64,000 bases of DNA from Adlercreutzia sp. ZJ141 (GCF_011038965.1 NZ_JAAKEB010000005.1:99072-163071); one strand, 5' to 3'. Positions 35,605 to 44,824 are shown, numbered from the stretch's first letter. Translations and numbers: made by a program. The notes: generated by a model from the sequence alone, not told the origin.

Positions 35605-37481
35605 TACTCAGTCTCCGAAACGAGCGGAACACTGGCATGAGGTTCCACATAGAACAGCACCGTGCCGTACTCGACCGGCGCGCCGTCTTCCAGGCACACT
35701 TCGCGAACCGTGCCCATTTCTTCGGCTTCGATCTCGTTCATGAGCTTCATGGCTTCAACGATGCACAAGGTTTGGCCGGCCGATACTTCGTCGCCCGCCT
35801 TCACAAATGGCGGCTCGCCGGGTGCGGGAGCAACGTAGAATGTGCCTACCATGGGAGCTGTCACAGCGTGCCAGTTGGCCGGACGCTCATTTGCGGCGGG
35901 CGCAGGCGCGGCTGCAGCAGGTGCCGCCACAGGGGCAGCAGCGGGTGCGGCTACCGCCACCGGAACGGCAGCGTTTTCGCCTTTTGCCCTGATGGAGATG
36001 CGCATTCCCTCTTCCTCCACCACGATTTCGCCGACGCCGCTTTCCTCGGCGACCTTTACCAGCTCGCGAATCTGATTGATGTCCACGTAATCGTCCTCCT
36101 TGGTGCCGCTGCTTTCCTCTTGCATTAAGAAGTCAACTTTTTCATGTGCGCGGTGCTTGCTTAAATACGTGCGGGCCTCGTTGGGGAACAAGGCGTACAT
36201 GAGCACGTCTTCCTCGCTCTTCGCCAAATCGCCAATTTCCTCGGCAACCTCGTTGTAGGTGGTGGTGACAAGCGAGCCGGGAGCCACATCGGGCGGCAGC
36301 ATTTCGGCGTTGCCTACCACTTTGGCAACCACGTCTTTGTCCATGCGCCCGGGTGCCTTGCCGTAGTAGCCGAGAATGTAGTCTTTCATTTCCTTCGACA
36401 CCACGCCCCAGCGCTTGCCGGTAAGCACGTTGAACACCGCCTGCGTGCCCACGATCTGAGATAGCGGGGTAACGAGCGGCGGATAGCCCACCTCGGCGCG
36501 AACGCGCGGAATTTCGGCCATAACCTCGGGCAGGCGGTCGGCAGCCTTCTGCACTTCCAGCTGGCTGACCAAGTTGCTCATCATGCCGCCCGGCACCTGA
36601 TGGGAGTACACCTGCATGTGGGTAAGCGACGACACGCCGCGCTTGTAGTGGCCGCGCTTGCGCACTTCCTCCCAGTACTCGGAAATTTCGAACAGAAGAT
36701 CGAGGTTGATGCCCGTGTCGTAGCGGCTTTCCTGCAGCGCTGCCACGATCATCTCGACTGCGGGATGCGAGTTGCCGAATGCCAGCGGCGCGTGCGCCGT
36801 ATCAGCAATAGCCGCGCCCGCCTCAGCGGCCTTTAGGATGTTGGCCGGAGCCATGCCACCCACGTAGTGGCAGTGCACGTGCACCGGCAGGCCAATTTCA
36901 GCGTTGAACGCCTTCACCATGCGCTCGGTGCGGTACGGCGTAAGCATACCCGCCATGTCTTTGATAGCAATGGAGTCGGCACCGAGGTCTTTGAGCTGCT
37001 GGCCGTATTCCAGGAAACTGTCGAGCGTGTGCACCGGGGAAATGGTGTAGGAGATAGCACCTTCGAAGTGCGCGCCGCATTCGCGAATGGCCTCGGCATT
37101 GTCAACCACATTACGGATGTCGTTCAGCGCGTCGAACACGCGGAATACATGGATACCGTTGCGGTTGGCCGCCTTGATGAAGCGGTTCACGATTTCCTTG
37201 GAATAGTGCTTGTAACCTACCAGATTCTGACCGCGCGACAGCATGGCCAGTGGCGTGTTCGGCGTGCTTGCCTTGATGGAGCGCAAACGTTCCCACGGGT
37301 TCTCGTCCAAGAAGCGCAAGCAAGAGTCGAACGTCGCGCCGCCCCACGCCTCGATGGCCCAGTACCCAACGCGGTCCATGAGCGGGAGGATCGGCTGCAT
37401 GTCGCCGATTGACATGCGTGTGGCCCACAGGCTCTGCTGGCCGTCACGGATGGTGGTATCCATGATCTGAAGCCTTGGCAT
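35604..37481 (-). CDS. Carboxyltransferase-biotin carrier fusion (pyruvate carboxylase subunit B/oxaloacetate decarboxylase alpha type)
   Basis: 625 residues. Residues 1-~300 form the HMGL-like carboxyltransferase barrel: [16 protein letters not shown], carboxylated-lysine site [10 protein letters not shown] and the metal-binding [11 protein letters not shown]. The PYC/OADA middle domain runs to about 470. The C-terminal ~150 residues are not the short carrier of usual OadA but look like a whole Acc[21 protein letters not shown] and VRISI-like strand, an Ala/Pro linker, then the biotinyl domain with [10 protein letters not shown] (Lys is the biotin site). The enzyme would convert pyruvate to oxaloacetate with the biotin carboxylase encoded next (1-bp overlap). 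ATG 37481 follows AAGGAGG. A perfect TATAAT lies about 50 bp upstream. Because the carrier is AccB-like, it may also serve acetyl-CoA carboxylase. Confidence 0.92.
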   Translation of the reverse strand: MPRLQIMDTTIRDGQQSLWATRMSIGDMQPILPLMDRVGYWAIEAWGGATFDSCLRFLDENPWERLRSIKASTPNTPLAMLSRGQNLVGYKHYSKEIVNRFIKAANRNGIHVFRVFDALNDIRNVVDNAEAIRECGAHFEGAISYTISPVHTLDSFLEYGQQLKDLGADSIAIKDMAGMLTPYRTERMVKAFNAEIGLPVHVHCHYVGGMAPANILKAAEAGAAIADTAHAPLAFGNSHPAVEMIVAALQESRYDTGINLDLLFEISEYWEEVRKRGHYKRGVSSLTHMQVYSHQVPGGMMSNLVSQLEVQKAADRLPEVMAEIPRVRAEVGYPPLVTPLSQIVGTQAVFNVLTGKRWGVVSKEMKDYILGYYGKAPGRMDKDVVAKVVGNAEMLPPDVAPGSLVTTTYNEVAEEIGDLAKSEEDVLMYALFPNEARTYLSKHRAHEKVDFLMQEESSGTKEDDYVDINQIRELVKVAEESGVGEIVVEEEGMRISIRAKGENAAVPVAVAAPAAAPVAAPAAAAPAPAANERPANWHAVTAPMVGTFYVAPAPGEPPFVKAGDEVSAGQTLCIVEAMKLMNEIEAEEMGTVREVCLEDGAPVEYGTVLFYVEPHASVPLVSETE

Positions 37482-37529
37482 GAACTCACACCTCCTTATC
37501 GGTGAGAAGAGTCAAAGATCGAAACCAGA

Positions 37530-37535
37530 ATTATA
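37530..37535 (-). promoter_or_regulatory. -10 box of the carboxylase-nusB-dxs operon
   Basis: Minus-strand TATAAT (37535-37530) lies 48 bp before the first gene's ATG. I find no convincing -35 box at the proper distance, so the rest of the promoter is uncertain. Confidence 0.5.
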
Positions 37536-37631
37536 GGAGAAGAGCGCCGCCACGATGCGTGCTGCGAAGAAATTCACCGACAAGAAACATGCTTCGCAAG
37601 CCGGACGGCACGGACGGTTTGTGACGGCGAA

Positions 37632-37659
37632 GAGAAAGCCCCGAAGACGGGGCTTTCTC
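37632..37659 (-). terminator. Rho-independent terminator of efp
   Basis: GAGAAAGCCCC (37632-37642) pairs perfectly with GGGGCTTTCTC (37649-37659) around GAAGAC. On the minus strand the stem ends in TTTCTCTTC. It separates efp from the carboxylase operon. Confidence 0.8.
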
Positions 37660-37804
37660 ACGTGCGTTGTGCTTTACTTGCGCGCTTGTTGGCTTGTTGG
37701 TACGTTGGCATGTTGTCGCTTGTGCGTTTGTGTGCTTGTGTGCGCCGGCTTGTCGTTCTGCGCTTGCTGGCGTGTAGCGCCAGGTCGCCGCTACACGTTT
37801 GCTA
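37660..37804. other. Low-complexity TTG/TGTG-rich spacer after efp
   Basis: The 145 bp between the efp stop and its terminator contain a quasi-repetitive run on the plus strand of GCTTGTTGG, GTACGTTGG, CATGTTGTC, GCTTGTGC and TTTGTGTGC words. It holds no credible ORF. It is transcribed as the efp 3' untranslated region. Confidence 0.6.
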
Positions 37805-38365
37805 CTACACGCGCTTCACGAAACGGCCGTCGCGAGAGTCGATCTGCAGCACTTCGCCAACTTCGATATACATAGGAACCTGCACCACGGCACCAGTTTC
37901 CAGCGTTGCGGGCTTACCGCCACCCTGCACGGTGTCGCCCTTAAAGCCCGGCTCGGTTTCCACAACCTCAAGCTCTACGAACATGGGAGGCTCGATGCTG
38001 ATCAGCTCGTCGCCAGCGTACAGCAGGCTCGCTTCATCATTCTCTTTAAGCCACTTGGCCACATCGCCCACAATATCGGCAGTAATAGACATCTGCTCGA
38101 AGGTATTGTTGTCCATAAAGTAGAAGTCGGAACCGTCGTTGTACAGGTACTGCATCTTCTTGGTTTCCAAGCGAACGGTGTCGAACTTGGTGCCAGCATT
38201 GAAGGTGTAGTCGACCACGCGGCCGGTCTTAATATCACGCAGCTTGGTGCGCACGAACGCGCCGCCCTTGCCCGGCTTCACGTGCTGGAACTCAACGATG
38301 GTGCACATCTTGCCGTTGTTGATGATGCACATGCCGTTCTTGAAATCGGCGGTGGAAATTGCCAT
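37805..38365 (-). CDS. efp: Elongation factor P
   Basis: 186 residues, the family's usual length. It relieves ribosomes stalled at polyproline stretches. The N-terminal KOW-like domain has the FQHVKPGKGGAFVRTKLRD loop with the Lys that reaches the peptidyl-transferase centre, and the C-terminal OB domain ends with PMYIEVGEVLQIDSRDGRFV. ATG 38365 follows AGGAGGAAG. In other actinobacteria efp directly follows pepP; here an accessory block of about 4.5 kb separates them. The Pro-rich giant-protein operon and (NPT)n repeat may depend on it, which is only an inference. Confidence 0.97.
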   Translation of the reverse strand: MAISTADFKNGMCIINNGKMCTIVEFQHVKPGKGGAFVRTKLRDIKTGRVVDYTFNAGTKFDTVRLETKKMQYLYNDGSDFYFMDNNTFEQMSITADIVGDVAKWLKENDEASLLYAGDELISIEPPMFVELEVVETEPGFKGDTVQGGGKPATLETGAVVQVPMYIEVGEVLQIDSRDGRFVKRV

Positions 38366-38480
38366 GATCTTCCTCCTGCTGGCCTACTTGCGCTCTTTCG
38401 GGTTGTTGTTCAAACCTGCACAGTATACCCGACTTGCCCCAAAAATGGGAGAGGTCACTTCTTAAGCCCAGTCAAGCGAA

Positions 38481-38591
38481 CTATTCCGTAACTTCCAAAA
38501 CTCGATGCAGCTTTTTGGCAGGGGTAAACACTTCCAAATAGTCGATCTCGGAGAGAATCTTCTCAAGAATCCGAATGTCAGGCTCTTTCAT
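38481..38591 (-). pseudogene. hepT: Truncated HepT-like HEPN toxin
   Basis: From ATG 38591 the frame reads MKEPDIRILEKILSEIDYLE and stops (TAG, 38483-38481) after 36 codons. The opening matches HEPN-domain HepT toxins, which are normally about 110 residues and carry an RxxxxH motif in their second half; that part is missing here. The start overlaps the end of mntA by 14 bp, the usual arrangement for a MntA-HepT pair. Loss of the catalytic region suggests the toxin is dead. Confidence 0.65.
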
Positions 38592-38898
38592 AAAGCGGCA
38601 CCACCTTATGGATCAAAAGGAGCGAACCCTCAGGAACGGGGTCCTGAACAACATCAACAGAAACCCCAAGCTTTTCCTCCATGCTCTCAAGAACTCGAGC
38701 CAAGGTGAACAAGCTAACAACCGCAGAGGTAAAACGAACCAGTAAGTCAACATCCGATGCGTGAGTTGCCCTTCCATCCGCATAACTACCAAATAATGAT
38801 ACGGACTCTATTTGCTCGTTATCGGGCACCGAGGCGTTATATGCCAACGTGGCGCTCGACACATCTTTTCTGATTTGCTCAACCGTCAATGGTGGCAT
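38578..38898 (-). CDS. mntA: MntA-type minimal nucleotidyltransferase antitoxin
   Basis: 106 residues. The nucleotidyltransferase signature GSYADGRATHASDVDLL (37-53) includes the metal-binding Asp49 and Asp51, and a third acidic residue is likely in SVDVVQD. MntA proteins AMPylate and so silence a HEPN toxin encoded next to them. The product is full length for the family. ATG 38898 has GGGAGGTG upstream. Its partner hepT is truncated, and a partial second copy of this gene lies just upstream (38924-39075). Confidence 0.88.
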   Translation of the reverse strand: MPPLTVEQIRKDVSSATLAYNASVPDNEQIESVSLFGSYADGRATHASDVDLLVRFTSAVVSLFTLARVLESMEEKLGVSVDVVQDPVPEGSLLLIHKVVPLYERA

Positions 38899-38923
38899 AC
38901 CTACACCTCCCTAGGAATGTGGC

Positions 38924-39075
38924 TCAGTATAGTTCATTGCGAACCATCCCGCCTTCTACTTCCTCAGTGCGCTTTTGAACAACATCAACATCGACAGGAA
39001 CTCCAAGCTTTTCCTCCATGCTCCCAAGAACCCGAGCCAAGGTGAACAGACTAACAAACGCAGAGGTAAAACGAA
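38924..39075 (-). pseudogene. Remnant of a second mntA copy
   Basis: About 95 bp (38977-39075) nearly repeat 38646-38737 inside mntA; the second copy has one extra in-frame hexamer TCGACA. Read on the minus strand it encodes FRFTSAFVSLFTLARVLGSM, then EEKLGVPVDVDVVQ, and stops at 38926-38924. The catalytic GSxxxG segment and any start codon are missing, so it is a decayed tandem duplicate. The -10-like TATACT for the intact mntA overlaps its end. Confidence 0.8.
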
Positions 39076-39142
39076 AACACAAAACCACAGATGATATAAA
39101 GGAAACAATCCGCTGCCGATACGCCTATGCTACACTTTTTTC

Positions 39143-40354
39143 ATGGCAAACGCGCAGACATATGAAGTAAGAATCTACGATACCCCCCTCGCCCAGTTCC
39201 AGTTTGAGAAGACACTAGGCGGATTTCGGGCGCGCGGGTTGGAAGTAGATCGAAACAACAGTCACCTTCTGCCGCTGAACATTATGCAGGCACCTGACGA
39301 TGTGGAACTGGCACGCTTTTTGGCTTCGCGGCGTGTTCCCAAAGGGCGCGCTTATTTGGAAGAGATACTGCGCCCCTATGGACTTGCCCCCACAGACACC
39401 AAGGGTATTATCGATCTGTCACGCGGCGTATCCGTGAACGATGCTTACTCCGTCGTACCAGCCGACGACGATGTCACCTGGTCGGATTGCAATCTCTTCG
39501 ACAACGACTTCGACGAGGTGCTGCAAATCGTTGCCTACACAGGAGCCATCCCCGAAGGAGTTATCGGCACAGGAAGACCCTCTGATTTGACCCCATCAGG
39601 CGCGTTCCCAAAAACATGGCGGAGAATAGACGGTCAGCTGATGCTGTACAAAGCCGGATCAGCAACAGCCGCTCCGAACTACGGACGCGAGCCCTACTCC
39701 GAGGCGCTTGCGTGGCAGGTGGCCCACACCATGGGACTTGATGCTATCCCTTATGAGCTGACAGAGTGGCGCGGGAAGCTATGTTCGGTCTGCAAGCTGT
39801 TTAACACAGCAACGACTTCCTTCGTGCCCTTCGAGCTGTGCCTGCCCTCCGACCTTATTCAATTGTGCGATATAGAACTGGCTCTTTCCTATTTTGGGAA
39901 CATTAGTGACAAAGCGGAAGAGAAGTTCCGATCGATGGCCGTGTTCGATTCCCTTATTGCGAACAGCGACCGCCACATCGGCAACTTTGGCGTCCTACGC
40001 GACAATACTACAGGACGCGTGCTTGATGCCGCCCCTATCTTCGACAACAATGTCTCACTCTTCTCGCGCGACGATGACAAGACTCTAGAAATCGACACAC
40101 TCACAACCCGCGCCGATGAGGCACCCGGCATTCTAGATACAACCTTGGGTATTCAAAGCAGAGTACTACTGGGAGAAGCGCAGCGTAAGCACGTGGAGCG
40201 CTTGAGGGAGTTCACCTTTGACGATTCAGGTTTCATCACAGACTATCGAACGGAACATCCTAACGGGAGAATTATCACTCCACAACGTCTGAACGCCCTC
40301 AGCGCTTTCGTCCGAACACGGGCATCCCAGCTGCTTGACACCGAAACCAAGTAA
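39143..40354 (+). CDS. HipA-like serine/threonine kinase
   Basis: 403 residues. The kinase core shows an ATP-contacting Lys170 (LMLYKAG), Glu187 in EPYSEALAWQ, the catalytic loop ANSDRHIGNFG with Asp276 and Asn281, and the metal-binding Asp301 in PIFDNNVSLF. These fit the HipA/CtkA-like family, whose members phosphorylate translation factors or other proteins and can act as toxins. No hipB-type HTH gene is next to it, so it would be a toxin without a visible antitoxin or a housekeeping-type kinase. The start ATG 39143 has no Shine-Dalgarno; a TATGCTACACT stretch 8-17 bp upstream suggests a leaderless mRNA. It belongs to the accessory block between efp and pepP. Confidence 0.82.
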   Translation: MANAQTYEVRIYDTPLAQFQFEKTLGGFRARGLEVDRNNSHLLPLNIMQAPDDVELARFLASRRVPKGRAYLEEILRPYGLAPTDTKGIIDLSRGVSVNDAYSVVPADDDVTWSDCNLFDNDFDEVLQIVAYTGAIPEGVIGTGRPSDLTPSGAFPKTWRRIDGQLMLYKAGSATAAPNYGREPYSEALAWQVAHTMGLDAIPYELTEWRGKLCSVCKLFNTATTSFVPFELCLPSDLIQLCDIELALSYFGNISDKAEEKFRSMAVFDSLIANSDRHIGNFGVLRDNTTGRVLDAAPIFDNNVSLFSRDDDKTLEIDTLTTRADEAPGILDTTLGIQSRVLLGEAQRKHVERLREFTFDDSGFITDYRTEHPNGRIITPQRLNALSAFVRTRASQLLDTETK

Positions 40355-40409
40355 TTACGCGGCGTGTGTCAGAACTTCCAGACCGATGCGGCAAGCGCAC
40401 GTGCAACAT

Positions 40410-40432
40410 CTATCACACTTTGTGACAGATAG
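40410..40432 (+). promoter_or_regulatory. Palindrome upstream of the hybrid kinase promoter
   Basis: CTATC (40410-40414) and GATAG (40428-40432) flank CACA/TGTG half-sites, forming an imperfect 23-bp palindrome just before the -35 region of the next promoter. It is a candidate regulator binding site. Confidence 0.4.
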
Positions 40433-40440
40433 ACAACATT

Positions 40441-40470
40441 TTGTGTGTAGTGCTTGTTTCGCATTACAAT
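40441..40470 (+). promoter_or_regulatory. Promoter of the hybrid histidine kinase gene
   Basis: TTGTGT (40441-40446), 18-bp spacer and TACAAT (40465-40470). The expected transcription start is near 40477, about 75 nt before the GTG start codon. Confidence 0.6.
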
Positions 40471-40552
40471 ATCGGCGTTGTAACGAAGAAGCTACAGACG
40501 CGATGCAGCGTATGCAACAATCGCGTGCGGCTGACCTGGTAAGGACCCAACC

Positions 40553-42841
40553 GTGAACAAACTTGCGGCTGTCTCCCTTAAGAATACGACCAACCAGCGG
40601 TTGTTGCTGTCGGCATTCATACTCGCCGCTGCGATTATCGCCATCCTGACGGCGGCGTTCGTTTACCATACGACCGAAGAAGTCGAGTCGAACGCACTGC
40701 GAAACGCCCAAGAACTCGCCGATCACGATATCGATTTCTTCCAGTCCCAACTAGACGCACGATGGGACGAACTAGCCAGTATTGGCTCAGAGTTCGCACT
40801 CTATCATGATACAACCATGGCCGACGTCCAAAGCCGCCTTGCCATTGAACAACAGGCGAGCAGCTTCAACACGCTATACCTTGTCGACGACGCCGGCAAC
40901 CTGTACTCAACTACCATGCTCGCAAAAACTGCCTCCGACAACCCTTACATCGCCCAGCTTGCCTTAGGACTTGATCGCAGCGCGCTGCGTTACGACACCG
41001 ACGAACTCATCGACGACAATATCGGGGGCGACCCCGTGCCTACCATCGTCTACACCGTGCGCATTAACCCATATGATGTTGAGGAAACATCCATCGTCGG
41101 CATTATTGGACTTCGCCACGTTGACCTGGTACAAGAGCATCTGCGTATCGAATGTTACAATGGACAGGGTTCAAGTACCGTCGTCGACAACCACGGCGAC
41201 TACGTGGTCAACATTGATACCGACGCCAGCGACACCGAAGCGAACTTTTTCGGCCTGCTGGCAAGTGCGCGATCGGTGGAGGATGGCGTCGACAGCGTGA
41301 TCGAGCGCATCCAAGCCAACAAAGCGTTCACCTTCTCATGGGTAAACGCCGACGGCAAAAAGATGGTGTCCATCGTGCGTCCCATCAACAACACCGACTG
41401 GCAAACCGTAATGGCTATTCCCGAAGCAGTGTTCTCGGAACAAAGCATGCGGGTTATCACTATGACCACCATCGTACTGGTGAGTATTGTGGGTGTCGTA
41501 GTAGTGCTCGCTGCGCTCGTGTTCCGCGTGAGCAGGAGCGCCGTGAAGGCGGAGGCCGACGCTCAAGCACGCAGCGAGTTCTTATCGAATATGAGTCACG
41601 AGATTCGCACGCCCTTAAACGGCCTGGTCGGGCTCAACTACTTGATGCGCGAGAACTTAGAAGACGACCGTAAAATGCGCGATTACCTGACGAAGTCGTC
41701 AACCATCACGCAGTACTTGCTGTCGCTTGTAAACGACATCCTTGACGTGAGCAAACTGCAAGCGGGCAAGTTTGATATCGCGCACGATCCGATTAACCTC
41801 AGCGTGCTCATCGACGCCGTATACGCCATGCAGCGCGACACGTTCGCCAACAAGGGTGTTTCGCTGTCGGTGTCGAAACAGCTTACAAGTGAGTGTATTC
41901 TCAGTGACGAAACGCACGTTAAGCAGGTGCTCATGAACATCTTGAGCAATGCCGCAAAGTTCACCGACAAAGGTGGTGCAGTCGCACTCCGTGTGAGCCA
42001 GAGCGAGCCAGCCGACGGCATGGTGACCACCACCTTCGAGGTAGAAGACAACGGCTGCGGCATGGATCCCGAGTTCATGGAGCATATCTTCGACCCGTTT
42101 GCACAGGAGCGCAACAAGATTAAAACAAGCCAAAAGGGAACCGGGTTGGGAATGTCTATCAGCTCGCTTCTGGTAAAGCAGATGGGTGGCACGATATCTG
42201 TGCGAAGCAAACGCAACGTGGGAAGCTGCTTCACCGTTGTGCTGCCCGCACCGATAAGCGACAAGCGTCCGTGTAATGAGCCTCCACTTGGCAAGCCCGC
42301 CGCGCAGACATGCGACGGGAAGACCTGCGACCAGGCCGGCGCTGCAGTGGACGGCGGGGCTGGCGGGACTGGCGACAAGGTGGACAGCGGGGCTGGCAGA
42401 ACCAGCAACAAGGTGGGCGGTGCGGCCAGCGGAACCAGCGAAACCAGCAGCGAAGCAGGACGGAAGCGTCCGACGCACATTTTGGTTGCTGAAGACAACG
42501 AACTCAATGCCACCATTCTGACAGAAATCCTGCGCGGCGTGGGCTACTCGGTCGAATGCGCCGCGGACGGGCAGGAAGCTGTGCACATGGTGGAGGAATC
42601 ACCCATTGGTTATTTCGAGCTCGTGCTCATGGACGTGCAGATGCCTATCATGAACGGCTACGACGCCACGCGCGCTATCCGTAAACTCGACCGCGATGAT
42701 ACCGACGACATGGTGATCTTCGCCTGCACGGCTAATACGTTTAAGGAAGATCGCGACCTGGCTATCGAAGCAGGCATGAACGGATTCTTAGGCAAACCGG
42801 TCAACGTCGAGGAAATGATACGGAAGTTCTCGACGTTGTAA
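40553..42841 (+). CDS. Membrane hybrid sensor histidine kinase/response regulator
   Basis: 762 residues. TM1 about 16-38, an extracellular dCache-like sensor (about 40-300, with LYLVDDAGNLYS and VVDNHGDYVVNI strands), TM2 about 305-328, then a HisKA domain with phospho-acceptor His349 in SNMSHEIRTPLNG, a HATPase with N box ILSNAAKFT, G1 DNGCGMD and G2 GTGLGMS, a Gly/Ser/Thr-rich linker about 590-640 built from degenerate repeats, and a C-terminal receiver with Asp694 in LMDVQMP. It would sense an outside signal and pass phosphate to its own receiver and onward by a phosphotransfer protein not seen here. The start is GTG 40553 with TAAGGA upstream. It lies alone, convergent with pepP. Confidence 0.9.
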   Translation: MNKLAAVSLKNTTNQRLLLSAFILAAAIIAILTAAFVYHTTEEVESNALRNAQELADHDIDFFQSQLDARWDELASIGSEFALYHDTTMADVQSRLAIEQQASSFNTLYLVDDAGNLYSTTMLAKTASDNPYIAQLALGLDRSALRYDTDELIDDNIGGDPVPTIVYTVRINPYDVEETSIVGIIGLRHVDLVQEHLRIECYNGQGSSTVVDNHGDYVVNIDTDASDTEANFFGLLASARSVEDGVDSVIERIQANKAFTFSWVNADGKKMVSIVRPINNTDWQTVMAIPEAVFSEQSMRVITMTTIVLVSIVGVVVVLAALVFRVSRSAVKAEADAQARSEFLSNMSHEIRTPLNGLVGLNYLMRENLEDDRKMRDYLTKSSTITQYLLSLVNDILDVSKLQAGKFDIAHDPINLSVLIDAVYAMQRDTFANKGVSLSVSKQLTSECILSDETHVKQVLMNILSNAAKFTDKGGAVALRVSQSEPADGMVTTTFEVEDNGCGMDPEFMEHIFDPFAQERNKIKTSQKGTGLGMSISSLLVKQMGGTISVRSKRNVGSCFTVVLPAPISDKRPCNEPPLGKPAAQTCDGKTCDQAGAAVDGGAGGTGDKVDSGAGRTSNKVGGAASGTSETSSEAGRKRPTHILVAEDNELNATILTEILRGVGYSVECAADGQEAVHMVEESPIGYFELVLMDVQMPIMNGYDATRAIRKLDRDDTDDMVIFACTANTFKEDRDLAIEAGMNGFLGKPVNVEEMIRKFSTL

Positions 42842-42954
42842 CAGGTGTGCTGCGGCGGCTACGAGCGTGCGGCGGTTTGCGGATACGTAGCAGTTTGCGG
42901 GTATGCGGCGGTTGTGCAATCGCGAGATTTACCACAGACTCGCAGCTACAACCG
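42842..42954. repeat. Degenerate GCGGCGGTTTGCGG repeats between convergent genes
   Basis: The gap repeats GTTTGCGG and GCGGCGGTT words: GCGGCGGTTTGCGGATACG, GCAGTTTGCGGGTATGCGG, GCGGTTGTGC. No gene is visible. It marks the right end of the accessory block. Confidence 0.6.
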
Positions 42955-44238
42955 CTACAGTACCACCATGTCGTGCGGTGAGTGCGTGAATACCTCAAAG
43001 CCGTCCGGCGTGATAACACCGAAGTCCTCGAGTCGCATGCCGAACTCGCCCGCAAGGTAGATGCCCGGCTCAATCGTGACCACGTTGCCGACAACCAACG
43101 GCTCAGTGTTGCGCGAATTCAAGCACGGTTCCTCGTGAATATCGAGACCCACACCGTGCCCCAGCCCATGGCCCATCTTCCCGCCGAATCCCGCATCGGC
43201 AAGCACGCGTTCGGCAAGTTCGTGCATCTCGATGCCCGTGACGCCGGGTTTCAAGGCTGTCTCAACCGCTTCATTCGCCGCCCGCATGGCTTCATAAGCA
43301 GCGCGCATGCGCGAGGTTGGTTCGCCCAAGAACACCGTACGCGTCATATCGGAGCAGTAGCCGCGTAGCTTCGCACCGAAATCCATAACCACGCACTGCC
43401 CTGCCTCCAAGCGTGTGTTACCCGGAATAGCATGAGGGCTTGCCCCGTTCGCGCCGCAGGCGACAATACTGGGAAAGGCCAGGTCATCCGCACCAGTGCG
43501 ACGCATGAAGTCCTCAAGTTCGATTTGCACCTCGCGCTCGGTCATACCCGGACGCATGAAGCCGATAATGTGCTCGAACGCCGCATCGGTAATGGCCTGC
43601 GCGGCGTGCAATTGCACGATTTCGGCGGCGTCCTTCACCGCCCGCAAGCCTACCACCATGCCGCTGGTTTCGCGGAAGGGGGTATTGGTTGTGGCCACTT
43701 CGGCGAACGCCGCTTCGAGCCGACGGTATTCCGCGAGTGTGATGGAGTCCTCAATACCAAGCGGGCGCACGCAAGCAGCGTCGGCTGCGCTCGTGCCAGC
43801 AACCGCACCTGTAGCGTCGGCTGCGCTCGTGTCAGCTGTCGCGTGCTCGTCGCAAGCGGTACTTTCGCCCATCAGTCGCGCAGCGAACTTTGCATGACTC
43901 ACCCGCTCAGAGTTCACCTGCACGCCCGTGCCGCGCGCCGCGCGCTCACACGCGTCGGCATAGCGCGAATCGGTGTGCAACACCGCGCGATCAGGCGTGA
44001 CGAGCAGCAGGTGAGCCGCCTCGCTGTCGAACACACTATCGAACGCCGTGAGCCACGCAATGCTCGACGTGTCGCGCACGTACATGCCATCAATGCCTGC
44101 GGCCGCGCACGCTTCGCGCAAACGAGCGATGCGCGCCTGCGACAGCACAGCCGATGATGCCACGCTGGTCGGTGCCGTCGTCGGCTCGGATTCAGTAGCA
44201 ACGCTCTCATGCGCCACCCGAGCTGCTGCGGCCATCAT
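42955..44238 (-). CDS. pepP: Xaa-Pro aminopeptidase/dipeptidase (M24B)
   Basis: 427 residues. Cleaves peptides at X-Pro bonds. The creatinase-like N-domain (about 30-190) contains an Ala/Ser/Thr-rich insert with two ATADTSAAD-type repeats (about 130-155). The pita-bread catalytic domain has the metal ligands in VVMDFGAKLRGYCSDMTRT (two Asp), HGLGHGVGLDIHE (His), TIEPGIYLAG (Glu) and MRLEDFGV (Glu). ATG 44238 overlaps the aroQ stop by 4 bp, so it is translationally coupled. Its place after aroQ is the common actinobacterial order. Confidence 0.94.
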   Translation of the reverse strand: MMAAAARVAHESVATESEPTTAPTSVASSAVLSQARIARLREACAAAGIDGMYVRDTSSIAWLTAFDSVFDSEAAHLLLVTPDRAVLHTDSRYADACERAARGTGVQVNSERVSHAKFAARLMGESTACDEHATADTSAADATGAVAGTSAADAACVRPLGIEDSITLAEYRRLEAAFAEVATTNTPFRETSGMVVGLRAVKDAAEIVQLHAAQAITDAAFEHIIGFMRPGMTEREVQIELEDFMRRTGADDLAFPSIVACGANGASPHAIPGNTRLEAGQCVVMDFGAKLRGYCSDMTRTVFLGEPTSRMRAAYEAMRAANEAVETALKPGVTGIEMHELAERVLADAGFGGKMGHGLGHGVGLDIHEEPCLNSRNTEPLVVGNVVTIEPGIYLAGEFGMRLEDFGVITPDGFEVFTHSPHDMVVL

Positions 44239-44756
44239 TGCTTCTCTTCCCTTCGCGCGCTCTTTCCGGCAATGATCACCTGACCGGGCGCGTAGACTTC
44301 CTCAAATCCTTCGCCCAAGCGCTCCGCCGCTCCATCAAGCAGGATGTCGAGTGCATCGCAGTATCCCTGAAAGCCGCGACCCTTCACCTGAGCCACGCAT
44401 GCTGGGGCAACCACCGACACGTTGCGCCATGCCTCGCGGGCGCTCACGTCGGAAATGTGTACCTCCACCACCGGCGTGGCGATCGAACCCACCGCATCGC
44501 GAATAGCGTACGAATAGTGCGTATGTGCACCGGGGTTGTACACCACGCCATCGAAATTGAAATGCGCCTCGTGCAGTTTCTCTACCAGCTCGCCTTCGTG
44601 ATTGCTCTGGAAGCACTTCGCCGCTACACCACGCGACTTCGCGTAGTCACAGAACATCCGCTCGAGCGACTCGAGTGTGTCATTCCCGTACACGCCCGGC
44701 TCACGTATGCCTAACATGTTCAAATTCGGACCGTTTATCAGCAGTATCTTCTTCAT
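44235..44756 (-). CDS. aroQ: 3-dehydroquinate dehydratase, type II
   Basis: 173 residues from ATG 44756, which AAAAGGA precedes; the ATG at 44846 would add 30 residues without family similarity. Third step of the shikimate pathway, trans-dehydration of 3-dehydroquinate. Signature ILLINGPNLNMLGIREPGVYG, catalytic Tyr in that loop, FQSNHEGELV, YNPGAHTHYSYAIRDA and VEVHISDVSAREAWR are all present. About 25 extra C-terminal residues reach into the pepP overlap. Confidence 0.95.
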   Translation of the reverse strand: MKKILLINGPNLNMLGIREPGVYGNDTLESLERMFCDYAKSRGVAAKCFQSNHEGELVEKLHEAHFNFDGVVYNPGAHTHYSYAIRDAVGSIATPVVEVHISDVSAREAWRNVSVVAPACVAQVKGRGFQGYCDALDILLDGAAERLGEGFEEVYAPGQVIIAGKSARREEKQ

Positions 44757-44824
44757 GTTTGATTCCTTTTTGCGGCGCAACCGACGCGACAATCGCGGTG
44801 GTTGTTCGAACGCAAGCTCTTCCC

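Noticed and set aside
38512..38570. Second complete toxin gene downstream of mntA
   Set aside because: The frame ends after 36 codons; no continuation in the other two frames keeps HEPN-like sequence.
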